Shown here one piece after another: positions 1 through 11,700 of a stretch of 41,171 bases of DNA. The stretch lies in NCBI GenBank assembly GCA_000310025.1, contig FN649731.1, positions 3,825,368-3,866,538 of the forward strand, given 5' to 3'. The position numbers and the translations under genes are program-made. Source of the stretch: Ectocarpus siliculosus. Its lineage: Eukaryota > Sar > Phaeophyceae > Ectocarpales > Ectocarpaceae. Numbering within the stretch: position 1 is the stretch's first letter; each line of letters opens with the position of its first letter. Below the pieces are notes generated by a model that did not search any database, had not been told where the DNA came from, and saw nothing but the letters and a program-made list of their open reading frames with translations.

Positions 1-3000
1 CAAAGGTTTCTTTTTGGGGCCCCCCATAAGGGGTTCCCCCTGGGGGGGGGCCCCCTCGCCCCGAAAAAAAAAAAAAAAAAGAAGGGGGCCGGGGGGGGGG
101 GGGCGGGGGTCCCGCAGTTCGCGCTTTGACCGTCGTTTCTCGGGGGTAACTGGGCAAAGCGGACTTCATTTTCGTCTTTCTTGGATGTTGATACCCTCGG
201 GAATGTAAGTTGTTCTTCGATGGACCCGTCAATTGACGCCTCCTGCGAGCAAGAGCCGCTTTCATTTTTGGACGAGGTTTCTAATTTCCGTGGTTGTGTC
301 GGGGGGGTTGTCTAACCTTGGGCGCTTGACGACTCGCATGTGTTCTGCAGTTTAGCAAGCAATAGAACACCCTCGCCTTCTCAGAGTACTGCTGCTGGCG
401 CTTTATGGTGGGACGGACTGGTTAACGGGCGAGTTGTCGCTTATTTATGTCGAATGGGGCTGTGGAAATACATGTTATCCCCAACGTATGTTACTACTTG
501 TGTTTTACGATATTCACCAACCAGAGCTGCGTGCAAGCACTTGGTTTTGGATGATTGCTCGGTCGACCGTGTGGCCGATCAATAATAAAGGTTGTATGTG
601 AGTTTTTATTCTTGTCCGCTTAGCGTGGGTGTGGTGGTGTAATCCTGGTTGAATTCTTGTTCGTAGCGTAAACCATCTCAAATGTTTATGACATTTGGTT
701 GTCGAGTCCGGACAGGAGAGGCAGGTGGGAGCACCTCAGTAAGGACTTTGTGGTCGTTGTCTACCTACGCCTGGCTCAAAAACGTTAGGCCGTTCGCGCC
801 AGTCTTGTGTGTTCTTATTATCAAGATTTGTTTTTTAGGCCAGGCGCTACTCGCCTGGCTTGTGCCGGTGGCTTTTCTTGATTTCAAAGTTTCGCCACTG
901 CTGCACATTTTTATTTTTGTTCTCTTGCAGCATTTAGACGCATTCCCCGTGTGCAAGTCAAAACACAGCAGTGTGGTTCGCTGTGGCGTACGGCGTCAAA
1001 CATATGCCGGGAGCATTTGCGTGTTGGGTTGAACAGTGGTTGGGCGGCTGAATAACTTCAACACGGGGATGTGTTTGTGGGTATTTGTATTTGAGTCGGG
1101 GCGGGCGGGGGGGGGGCTATCTGTGGATCCCATCGAAAAATTGTGTGCCCTGCGTGTGCGTGACACGAACGTTTTGTATCGTATGTTGGCACCAGCTTCC
1201 ACGCAGCGCTTGGTAGCGATGCTGGTCTTTTTTTTTCATGTGCCCCGGTGAGAATATGAGGGAATCCCTTCTTTGGTGGTGGCGATATTTATGAAGTCGC
1301 ATGGTCTTCTGTATTTTGTGTCGAAATTTTGTGGAGGTGTAGTATATCATAGTAGTAGCCTGACGGAAGGCGTGTTTTTGGTAGTGAATTACAGTGCTGT
1401 GGATCTGGAGTCGGTGCTCTCGTGAGGGCAATGTGTTGGTTCCCGCATCGGTTGTATATTGGCTTGGGGGCGACCCCATCATGCTTGTTGGGTGTGCATG
1501 GCGTTGCTTGTCCAATACCAATGTTTTGTGGGTTCCTGGTATGATATGAACGAAGCCATGTACGAATTAGAAGGGTCGGTGCTGGAGCATCTAAGTGAGG
1601 ACCAGAGGCGAGATTCGAAACGCCTGAAAGGCAAACTCCGTTTTCGGGGATGCAGCGCTCCTCTGCCGGCTGTTCGGTCCGGGGGCGAGAGTCTCTTAGC
1701 CGAGCGTAGAAAAATATTCAACATTTGATGCTGTGCGTATTGTCTACGTTACGTTTCTTTCATGCGGTAAGCATGTCGCCACTCTTTTTGTTGTGTTGCT
1801 TCCACTTGGCAACGGTTGCAATGCGTGCTTTCAGTGTCCTTTCGAAGCAACGGGCCAGAGAATGGCCCAACTGCAACGACATCCCGATCGGGCACAAGGT
1901 TGGGAGACAACCAGCATGTATACGTGCGCACGTTGGAATGGGACGACAACAAGGACGACGCTCCATCTTTGATGCGGAGAGAACATGTTCGTTCAATCCT
2001 CCAAGTTGGGAATCGGGCCACTGGTCGATCAACGGCACACACGATGGCCTTGTTTCGATGACAACGGTGACATTTAGTCGCCATTTGACCTTCGTACTCG
2101 ACACATACATTTTCCGTGTTATTAACCTTTTTCACTTGTACCGTCAAATGTACATTGTTTCCTGACATCTCTGTAGCCTCAACGCCCCTTCTCCCTTCTT
2201 CACACGCTATTTCCTCTCGTCTGCCTTGACAACGGAAGGGCGTATGTATGCACACAGGTAACCCCACGATGAATCCCGGCGCCATGCCGTGTCAAGAACT
2301 TGCTTTCAATGATGATGCCTCTAACAACAGTAAACAGATGTAGCCCGACATGTATATTTCCACATATTTTCGTGCCTGAAACCGACAGCACCCCCACAGA
2401 AACGACGAGTCTGTGCGCTACACACAGTACAAATGGGGACCCTCATGAACCATCTACAATTAATTTTGGATTCCCCAAAAGGGCTACATCGACGTGTTAT
2501 GGTGCCACAGTCGTACTGGTTTGCAACGTCGTCGATAAGCTGGACCTTGACAGTCTCCATCCGCTCCTGTATACCAGACACCTACGCCCCTTCTAAACAC
2601 TAGACATTTCCATCACGTACAAGACACACCTTACACGCCCGCCGCGCCCAAACACTATGTAGACATACATCGCATACAGCAGTTGAGGCCCGCCATGAAG
2701 AACAATTGACTTACGAAAACTAGGCTCAATTTTTTCATTGTAAACAAGAAGAGTAGAAATCGACCAAGAAACACACCTCACTCAGTCGTGGATACCCTAA
2801 ACTCATACATATGCAATGACCTATGCTCGACGGTGGTAACCACAAAGGAAATTGAGCCTCGATTCCAAGTTGATGTTTCTTGCAGGCGGGCCGCAACTGC
2901 TGTACAAACTAACACGCCCCGTCTTCGGTTGATGGACGTTACAAAACTGCAACAGCCTAGAAGAAAAACGGCCAATCAGGACATTCAAGCCTTCTTCCAC

Positions 3001-3103
3001 CCAAGACCGCTCCGATGAACACAACAAGCATGCCAAACCTCCTGGTGAACCATGGAGTAATGCACCGACAGATCTATCCAGTGTATGTACAACTAAGGGG
3101 CGC
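1..3103. other. No recognisable gene; low-complexity left edge
   Basis: The first 110 bases are runs of G, C and A, typical of a contig edge or low-quality sequence. The rest has many short open frames on both strands, several overlapping between 1725 and 2285, but none resembles a protein family I know and none shows a convincing exon/intron pattern. A short frame beginning near 1548 (MNEAMYELEGSVLEHLSEDQ...) is the most protein-like but is only about 60 codons. An AATAATAAA sequence near 582 could be a polyadenylation signal of a plus-strand gene lying to the left. Treated as intergenic or UTR. Confidence 0.5.
2676..2902. repeat. Imperfect inverted repeat, about 55-60 bp arms
   Basis: The left arm (about 2676-2735) contains CAGCAGTTGAGGCCCGCC and AGGCTCAATTT. 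The reverse complement of the right arm (about 2849-2902) contains CAGCAGTTGCGGCCCGCC and AGGCTCAATTT in the same order. The arms are separated by roughly 110 bp. It could fold as a hairpin and resembles a small foldback/MITE-type element. No coding capacity and no clear target-site duplication seen. Confidence 0.5.
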
Positions 3104-3177
3104 AACATCAGCAACGAACCACTTTGTCATCCTCTACTCCTCGCCGCCCTCCTGCTCGTTGTCGGGGTTCTCGCGGT

Positions 3178-5028
3178 TCAAACGCCCCAACAACGGAAGC
3201 TTGTTCGGGAACGACCCGTCGCCGACGTGCCCACGGAGTACGCCACGGCCGCCAACAACGCCACAAACACCACGTCCGACCCCGCGTTCGACAAAGGCGC
3301 CAGCTTGACAGCATCGGCCCCCAACATCCCCCCCGTGATCGCACCCACTACCCCCGGCAAGATCAGAGCGATGTCCAGGTTGATGGCCTGCTGCATGTTG
3401 AACCTCACGAGCTTGTTGACCCGCGGGTTGCTGGAGCCGATGGACAGGCTGAAGAACCCGATCAGAGTCGCGAACGGCAACGACCGCAGCGCCAGCAGCA
3501 CGGCGGCCAGCGGCTGCGCCCACGCCGTCTGCTCCGGGAACGCGCCGAACAGGTGGGCGGCGAACAAGATGCCATCAACTAGCGGAAGCAGGTACGGCAG
3601 CGCGGACAGCGCCTTGTCGGCGGTAGTGGCCGGGCCGTCGTTGACATCGCCGGGAGATACCACCACCGCCCCTGTGTCCGGCCTCATCTTGTCGTCCATC
3701 TGGCGCTGGCGCTCCTCCAGGCGCGCCAGGCGCTCGTCCTCCCGCTGCTGGCTCAAGAGGTTCTCGAGCCTCGTCCTGAGCTCCTCCGTGGGGGCGAACT
3801 CTGACTGCTGCAGCAGGCCGTCCCCGTTCTGGTCGTAGGTCTGGATGAGCTTGAGTGCGAGTTCGTCGGGGAAGAGGGTACCTCCCGGGAGGCCGGCGAT
3901 GCGTTCGTCCACCTAATATGTTGTGAGAACAAGGGGAGGGTGAAGGGTAGGGTTGGAGGGAGGGGTGGTAGGGGTATGGTGAGAGTTGGGTCGATGATTT
4001 CGGGAGAGGCAGTTATGGATGGGTGCGCGCAACAAAGGGCGATATTTTGAAAACGTATGACAAGAATCTTACGCTTGCTCCAAAGACAAACCCGGATCAT
4101 TTTCCTACCAACCAACCGAGATTCAGCGCGTGGCTTACGCAACCCTGCATCAACAGCAATAGTGCAAGGCAGCGGCGAAGAGCAGCCAATCATCGACGGG
4201 GCCGGGGGGTACGGCCTAAAGGTGCATTGGTGATTTTAGAGCGTATACAGGAATAATCCGATTGAATGGAGAGTTTGATGTGGACAATTTCTCAAGTGTG
4301 AGGTAGTGCCGGAAGCGTGTTTTGGTCCAGAAGGAACTTTTAGGAACATCACAATAGTATGGTGGAGTTTGTATTGCAAAGTCTAGGCCGATGATCGGAA
4401 ACGAACAAAACAGTCGCTGCTGACACCGTCATCTACGCTGCCTGAAATTTGACGGTACTGTAGCTCACTCACCCAAACCGCAAAACGCTCAACGTATTGT
4501 AAGGACACAGAAGAAATAAATACTTCGCCAAACCCGATCCCTACCACTTCTCTCTCGACTCACTTCTTCTTTCGACGGCTTGCGCCCCATGCGAGCCTGC
4601 AGCGTCTTCGTGAAGCTCCGACGCAGCGGGCTTTCGAGTCCTGCCTTGAGCTCGGCGATGTCCACCGATCCGTCCTTGTTGGAATCGAAGGTGTTGAACG
4701 ATCGCAGGGCGTTCTCGCGTCGCTCTCGCGCCTGCTTCTCCTCCAGCTCGGCAGCTTCCGCGCGGAAGGCGGCCGCGGTCTCTCGGAGCTTGGCCGCCTT
4801 CTGCTCCGCGACCTTGCTCACCATGCGGAGAGAAGACGTGGCCGGCATTGCCGACGACCGGCGGAGAGTGTTGTGGCGCGTGGCTGCGGCGGACGTGGAC
4901 GACCTGACGGCGCGCTGAGGGTTGGCAAGGGACCACGAGGCTCCGCGGCCGATTGGAGCAACGAAGGCGGTGGTGGAGCCAAGGGAGAGGGCCAGAAGTG
5001 GGATCGTGGTTGCTGAGAGGGGCGCCAT
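3178..5028 (-). CDS. Plastid-targeted EF-hand/Tic20-like membrane protein, copy A
   Basis: Two exons, 5028-4564 (155 codons) and 3912-3178, joined at phase 0 across a GT-AG intron; 399 aa. Residues 1-25 form a signal peptide ending TTAFVAP, followed by a Ser/Thr/Arg-rich transit-like region, so plastid import across secondary membranes is expected. A coiled, charged segment (about 70-110) precedes EF-hand loop 1 (residues 115-126, DSNKDGSVDIAE). EF-hand loop 2 (182-193, DQNGDGLLQQSE) starts exon 2. Both loops have Asp/Asn at 1, 3 and 5, Gly at 6 and Glu at 12, so calcium binding is likely. Residues about 255-380 match the Tic20/Ycf60 family: a SALPYLLPLVDG start, an NKLVRFNMQQAINLDIALILP block and four hydrophobic segments. 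Known Tic20 proteins are inner-envelope import channel components. The in-frame C-terminus looks frameshifted (see findings). The start at 5028 is chosen because it begins the signal peptide; an in-frame Met at 5172 is less likely. Confidence 0.92.
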
Positions 5029-5655
5029 GCTGTAGACGTCCGGCGAATTCGTAGGAATCGTGCTTGGGTGTGTTGTTGGCAGATGGTTGCTGGTTGTTGG
5101 TGATGGGTGAGAGTGATCACGGTGGGGCGAGAGACGCTTGGTGTATCCAGACTCAGATGCATTCTGGCTCAAGAGGCAGTCAGCAGTGGAGCCGTCAGAA
5201 GGTTGCGTTTTCGGTTGTTGCTGTTGCCGTTGCCCTGACTCTGGGCGGGACTGTCAGCTGCTGTCAGATTCGCTGAGTTTGACCGCATTCCGTCCTACTA
5301 ACTTCAGCATGTTTCATGTTTCGCTGACCGCTGACCGCTGACACACGAAAACGCGGTGGAACCGGGCATGACGTGGAGGAACTTCTCATGTCATGTTGTC
5401 TCTGACTTGAGCCAAGATATTGGTAGAGATTCTCCTTCACAACGCACAGAGCACATTCTGACGGCCCCACTCCTGACTGCCCCCTGAGACAGAGAGCAAC
5501 TGCGTGTTGATTGGCACACACCAACCCATCCACCTCTCACGCCACCCTGGTCACTCTCGCCCATAGTGCAGTAACCAGCAACTTACGGCGCCGTCAACAC
5601 ACCAACACGACATTCAACACAACGACACAACGCCAACACCACAACAGTAGCAGCC
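5029..5655. promoter_or_regulatory. Divergent promoter interval between the two Tic20-like copies
   Basis: 627 bp lie between the opposed start codons. The two halves are diverged inverted copies of each other. Each half has a C/A-rich 5' leader containing CACTCTC-CCCAT and AACCAGCAAC blocks, and a GTCAGAA block further upstream. The centre (about 5205-5450) is unique and carries short repeats such as CTGACCGCTGACCGCTGAC at 5323. No TATA box is obvious. Both genes must be driven from this interval. Confidence 0.7.
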
Positions 5656-7506
5656 ATGGCACCCCTCTCAGCAACCACGATCCCACTTCTGGCCCTCTCC
5701 CTTGGCTCCACCACCGCCTTCGTTGCTCCAATCGGCCGCGGAGCCTCGTGGTCCCTGGCCAACCCTCAGCGTGCCGTCAGGTCGTCCACGTCCGCCGCAG
5801 CCACGCGCCACAACACTCTCCGCCGGTCGTCGGCAATGCCGGCCACGTCTTCTCTCCGCATGGTGAGCAAGGTCGCGGAGCAGAAGGCGGCCAAGCTCCG
5901 AGAGACCGCAGCCGCCTTCCGCGCGGAAGCTGCCGAGCTGGAGGAGAAGCAGGCGCGAGAGCGACGCGAGAACGCCCTGCGATCGTTCAACACCTTCGAT
6001 TCCAACAAGGACGGATCGGTGGACATCGCCGAGCTCAAGGCAGGACTCGAAAGCCCGCTGCGTCGGAGCTTCACGAAGACGCTGCAGGCTCGCATGGGGC
6101 GCAAGCCGTCGAAAGAAGAAGTGAGTCGAGAGAGAAGTGGTAGGGATCGGGTTTGGCGAAGTATTTATTTCTTCTGTGTCCTTACAATACGTTGAGCGTT
6201 TTGCGGTTTGGGTGAGTGAGCTACAGTACCGTCAAATTTCAGGCAGCGTAGATGACGGTGTCAGCAGCGACTGTTTTGTTCGTTTCCGATCATCGGCCTA
6301 GACTTTGCAATACAAACTCCACCATACTATTGTGATGTTCCTAAAAGTTCCTTCTGGACCAAAACACGCTTCCGGCACTACCTCACACTTGAGAAATTGT
6401 CCACATCAAACTCTCCATTCAATCGGATTATTCCTGTATACGCTCTAAAATCACCAATGCACCTTTAGGCCGTACCCCCCGGCCCCGTCGATGATTGGCT
6501 GCTCTTCGCCGCTGCCTTGCACTATTGCTGTTGATGCAGGGTTGCGTAAGCCACGCGCTGAATCTCGGTTGGTTGGTAGGAAAATGATCCGGGTTTGTCT
6601 TTGGAGCAAGCGTAAGATTCTTGTCATACGTTTTCAAAATATCGCCCTTTGTTGCGCGCACCCATCCATAACTGCCTCTCCCGAAATCATCGACCCAACT
6701 CTCACCATACTCCTACCACCCCTCCCTCCAACCCTACCCTTCACCCTCCCCTTGTTCTCACAACATATTAGGTGGACGAACGCATCGCCGGCCTCCCGGG
6801 AGGTACCCTCTTCCCCGACGAACTCGCACTCAAGCTCATCCAGACCTACGACCAGAACGGGGACGGCCTGCTGCAGCAGTCAGAGTTCGCCCCCACGGAG
6901 GAGCTCAGGACGAGGCTCGAGAACCTCTTGAGCCAGCAGCGGGAGGACGAGCGCCTGGCGCGCCTGGAGGAGCGCCAGCGCCAGATGGACGACAAGATGA
7001 GGCCGGACACAGGGGCGGTGGTGGTATCTCCCGGCGATGTCAACGACGGCCCGGCCACTACCGCCGACAAGGCGCTGTCCGCGCTGCCGTACCTGCTTCC
7101 GCTAGCTGATGGCATCTTGTTCGCCGCCCACCTGTTCGGCGCGTTCCCGGAGCAGACGGCGTGGGCGCAGCCGCTGGCCGCCGTGCTGCTGGCGCTGCGG
7201 TCGTTGCCGTTCGCGACTCTGATCGGGTTCTTCAGCCTGTCCATCGGCTCCAGCAACCCGCGGGTCAACAAGCTCGTGAGGTTCAACATGCAGCAGGCCA
7301 TCAACCTGGACATCGCTCTGATCTTGCCGGGGGTAGTGGGTGCGATCACGGGGGGGATGTTGGGGGCCGATGCTGTCAAGCTGGCGCCTTTGTCGAACGC
7401 GGGGTCGGACGTGGTGTTTGTGGCGTTGTTGGCGGCCGTGGCGTACTCCGTGGGCACGTCGGCGACGGGTCGTTCCCGAACAAGCTTCCGTTGTTGGGGC
7501 GTTTGA
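5656..7506 (+). CDS. Plastid-targeted EF-hand/Tic20-like membrane protein, copy B
   Basis: Mirror copy of the gene at 3178-5028. Exons 5656-6120 and 6772-7506; donor GTGAGT, acceptor TATTAG, phase 0; 399 aa. The only amino-acid change I see is Ala for Val in LLPLADG (residue about 267). It carries the same signal peptide with FVAP motif, two EF-hand loops (115-126 and 182-193) and Tic20-type four-helix domain (about 255-380). The intron falls between the two EF-hands. As in copy A, the Tic20-like frame runs out in a short basic tail (GRSRTSFRCWGV) and stops at 7506. The other frame continues SFPNKLPLLGRLNRENPDNE... to a stop at 7550, which fits Tic20 C-termini better. A start at 5656 is the natural choice, since ACAACAGTAGCAGCC-ATG opens directly into the signal peptide. 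Confidence 0.93.
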
Positions 7507-7580
7507 ACCGCGAGAACCCCGACAACGAGCAGGAGGGCGGCGAGGAGTAGAGGATGACAAAGTGGTTCGTTGCTGATGTT

Positions 7581-8762
7581 TCGGATTCGAATGTAAGGTG
7601 GGGTCTGAATACTTCGCGTCTTTTTTTGTTTCCCCGATGAATGCTCACGACTCTCCTTCTTTTTCTCGGTTGGTTCCGTTCCGCCAGAGATGGGTTCGGA
7701 GGTTATCCTGTACGTACGGTGGTTATTGTAGTTGTTTTTTTTTCGTGGTGTGTGGTGTTTGTCGGTCCTGTATGTGCGATAGAGATGCGTGATAGAAGTA
7801 TAATTTTTTCGTGTGCAGAAGTCTTGTAGGGAGCGTGCCTGCGTTGTGGTATTGAGTGAGTGCGATGTTTTGATCGTCAGTGCCTTAGGTTAGGACGTAC
7901 TGTACGACTTGTGTTTGATACCAGCTTCATCATGACGGGCTTCAGTTCCAAACAGTGTCTCCCATTGATGCTGACGGCTGGGACACGGCCGAGTGTCGGT
8001 TCATGTCAAGGAGTGTCTGCCAGTTCGGCCTGTTTTGCGTGACGTTACTTTGACGATGTGTCAAAGAGAACAAAATCGAATGATGAACAAGAAACAAATC
8101 GAAACAAACATGGCAAGCATGTTGCCATCAGTATCGAAACGGCAACTGGTGGGTGCTCTTTGCCGATCGACTGAGGCCCCAAATCGTTTTTTTGTGGCAT
8201 CCATGACTGGTGGGATTGCTTTTGATTGGTGCACATCCCCGAAGGAGCTGTCAGCACAACAAAGATCTTTGTCTGTGTTTATCCAAGCAGTAGCCCAAGA
8301 CGTTTTTCGAGGCAGATCTCATCATGATCACATGAGCCACCGACAAGCGGAAACGCAGCCAGCTTGCCCCGTCCGACCTCCCATTGGAGCCCGTACTATC
8401 GCCAGCCTTCGAACAACGTTATTGCGCCGCAAGACAAAAACACAAGTGAAAGCACGCGCCCAAGTGGGACCCACATCATCGCTAGCATTCGCACGATATT
8501 GTTCCCCCGAAACACCAATAAACAAGAGTGAAAGCATGCCCAAGTAGGAGACACAGCGTGAAAAACGCACTTAAACATTCATGCTGGACGTGGCACCGAA
8601 AGTGCTGTGTTCTATCTGATGTCAACATGGCCGGTGGTTGCAGTGTTGGGTCGAAAACTTTTTCAGTTATTTCTAAATTAGGTGAGAACGCTTCAGGTCG
8701 TGGTAACCGGTGCACCCTTTCACTCCCTCGGACAAGGGCGACAAAATCCAAATCCCGAGCAA
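7581..8762. other. Intergenic region between convergent genes, with a 77 bp tandem duplication
   Basis: This holds the 3' UTR of copy B and the 3' flank of the Obg gene. No coding exon recognised. A diverged tandem duplication occupies about 8399-8473 and 8478-8552. Both copies begin ATCGC-AGC-TTCG and end with an AAGTGAAAGCACGCGCCC-like stretch. Around 7730 and 7805 there are T-rich tracts that could belong to the 3' end of copy B. Confidence 0.6.
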
Positions 8763-11700
8763 TCAGCTCAAGTTGGCGGGGGGCTCCGCAAGAGCGATTT
8801 CCTTTTCCCCCACCAGTACCACGTCCCCGTCCGTGGCGCCTTCCTCTCGGAGCTCCTGCAGCACACCGAGAGACTCCATCACCTGCCAGAAAAAATAAAT
8901 AAATAAATAATGGTTTTAGGCCAATGATCCTGGACTCTCGTCTGTGGATTGAGATGGATTCGCTGCATATTGCTAGTTGGTCCTGGACTCTCGTCTGTGG
9001 ATTGAGATGGATTTGTTGCTTCATTGCTAATTGGTCCTGCACGCTTGCTTGTGGATAGAGATTGATTCGTTGGTGAGATATTAAGAAACATGAAAAAAAA
9101 ATGGAAGACAAGAGCAGCCGTCATGAGTACACGCCGGTTGATGCCGCCGTGTCGTTATTGGACATCGCAGACAAGATGCGTGAGCAGCGTACTGCTCCCG
9201 CGCCCGTTAGGTCGGCCAAACAAAAAACTCAACGACAGCCTCGGGGTGAACAACTCCCTAATGTCGGACTGGTCTGGATCGTCGTCTCTTCTTATGGGGA
9301 AACGCGAGAATATTGCTCGCCATAGAGAGTACTGCAGAAGGAAAGGTGGGACACAAAAAAAAAATGAACAAAAACAAACTCCTGTGTGACCTTCCTGTTG
9401 TGCGGCCGCGGCTGATACGTCAAAGACATGCGCCGAAAAACGTGTAGACGGGTGCTAGATGGGACAAACACATGGAGATAGGGCTAGAGGGGAAGAGACT
9501 GGATCGATCACAGGAAAATGATGCAGGCTACGGGAGCCTAGACTATATCGGGCAACAGGAAGAGGTTTTTGTCAACAGGAGTGGGCGTAGGCTACATAAC
9601 AGGCTAGGGGAAAGGTCCAGGCTAATCGCAGACAAGAGGAACATTACTCCAGCATCGCGAGGCCAGCGCATACTATGCTTTCGAAGACATTCACACAGAG
9701 GGCAGATCAGATCCCTACAGATCGAGTTAGAAGGGCACCAAGTCCCTAGTGATCGATAGCATATATGTAGGTGAGCTGTGTAGGTGCGCTCCATGGTGAT
9801 CGGCAGGATATACGTGAGCTAGCTCTCATGACCTGTCCTGTGCGTGAAAACGTTGACATCAGCAAGCACCACACGCGGCAAACGCAGCAGCAGCAGGTCT
9901 CGCCTTCAAGAAGCGGTCGACGGCCCCGTAGTATTCCCAATCGGTGTTGAGCGACATCTGCGCCAGCCTGGTATCGCGAATCAGCCAGCGGTTGGCGCCA
10001 TCCGCGAATACTCTTGCCGAGTCTTCCGAGATAACTTCTGAGCATACACACGGGCCACGGGGGGGCGGGGGGCGGGGGGGGGGGGTACTCTTATGTTTTG
10101 CATGCCTTAGCGGCTACGACCACGCGTCCTCGAGAGGACGGAGCATTGTTCCCACAGGATCGATCACCGATGGCCAATCGTCCCTTCCTACTTTGCCAAG
10201 GGTGGCTCAAAAGTGTTTTCCCTAGTCTGTCTATCCTATCACGGGTAAGGGAGTGAGGGGTACAAAAACCAGCGACGGCCAGTTTCCACAACAGTCAATC
10301 CAACCGGATGATGTGGCTGTCAAACATCGTCCCGAAAAAACGTGTTTGGTGCCAGGGTGATGGTTTTGGGACCAGTGGGTACGTCTGAGCTAGTGGGTGC
10401 TAGGTATGGGTGCAGACAACCCAAAGATGTAAGGAAACAAAGAGAAGAAAGAGAGCACTGCTTTCTCCTGCAGTGGGTTGAAACTTGGCACCAAGCTCAT
10501 GGCTAGAGCACCTCAAGCGGCAATTAATGCAGCCTTTGTCGTATCACATGAAGGGACAGAGCGTTGGGGATTTTAAGGGGGGAAAATTCAGTTCGACACG
10601 ATTGGGCCACAAGATCAGGTAGAAACGGCCTTTTTTCTGTTTCAGCTAAATAGTACATCCGCGAGAATTCATTATTTTCGCCGCCTGAACGGCGTCTTGC
10701 TAGTGGCTTATCGCGCATGGGAACTCTTCGCCTAGAGAGAAAATGTCACATCATAAGTAGAAGCAATAGCGACGGCAATCCAATATGACGACGGAAAACA
10801 CAAAAAATTGTCCCCGCATTCCTGCCAACTCCGTGCAACAAACGCCAAGCCTTCATTATCTCCAGGACTGCGTTTCCAAGGAAAACAACTCAGACTCTCA
10901 GAGGAAATCAGGAACAGTCGCCACAGCGGCAAGACGTGAACCACCCAACAACAAAACGAGGCAGCCTCGGAGCCCCCAGCTGTCTCCACCCTCCTCACCT
11001 TCCTCGTCTGCGTCGCCCCCGCCCCCTCCTCCCATTGCCGCCTGCCGCAGCATCTGTAACCGCTCCTTTTCGGCCTCCTCCGCCTCTACCCCGTCTAAGA
11101 AACGCCTCGTGCGCCGCATCAACTCCTTGACGTGTGTTCCCTCCCCGGAGCTAATAGACATCAACCTGCGTGAGGGGTGAGGTGTGTTCCATGGGCAACG
11201 ATAGGAGTCGTTTCACGTATCTCCTACTTCGTCGCAAAGACGGCTGAGTACGCGAGAGGCAACGCTGGACCTTTGAAATGATGTCGATTCTCTCGTGCCC
11301 TGCTATGGTTCAATCCTGTACATGTTTCCGTGATTCCCACGACAAACACGCTACCCGTAGGTTGCGTAAGCTACCATACCCCCTGGGCCGATTTCCAAAG
11401 CACGACTACCCCACGACGACGAGGATGCCAAACTCAATTGGTGCGATTTCGGAAAGCTTTCGAAGAGATTCCAACGCGGCTTTCCGTCGTAATATTCTGC
11501 CGCAGCGTAATCTAGCTCTGAAAATCGGTCCAGGGTGTGTGATATCGAAAGCAACCCACGGTGCTGCCTGGCGCGGCTCTAGTTATCTGCCCGGGGTGGG
11601 CCTGAACGTGATCCAGTAGCAGGCGCACAGATTGCAAGAAACTAGCAATAACACACACGCTACAGGGGGGCAAAGTACAAGAGGGTTCTGTTTTCAATCA

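Larger units (their letters stand above)
3104..7580. repeat. Head-to-head inverted duplication of a whole gene
   Basis: The reverse complement of 3104-5028 matches 5656-7580 over 1925 bp with only about three differences seen by eye: codon 2 GCG versus GCA, one C/T in the intron, and one GTT/GCT codon (Val/Ala) in exon 2. The outer boundaries are sharp, at AACATCA on the left and TGATGTT on the right. Inside, homology continues past the start codons but at much lower identity. For example, a CAGTCAG...GGAGCCGTCAGAA block at 5167-5202 matches inverted sequence at 5458-5490. About 250 bp in the centre looks unique. The 651 bp introns are as similar as the exons. Confidence 0.95.

Noticed and set aside
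1725-2285. Overlapping long frames on both strands as a gene
   Set aside because: Four frames are open at once, which points to composition rather than coding. No family similarity and no splice pattern.
4489-5172. Longer N-terminus for copy A starting at 5172
   Set aside because: The extra 48 residues are not matched upstream of copy B, and they would bury the signal peptide that begins at 5028.
9101-9325. Plus-strand frame [20 protein letters not shown]... as a small gene
   Set aside because: It lies inside Obg intron 10 on the opposite strand, has no recognisable family or splice context, and no partner exon.
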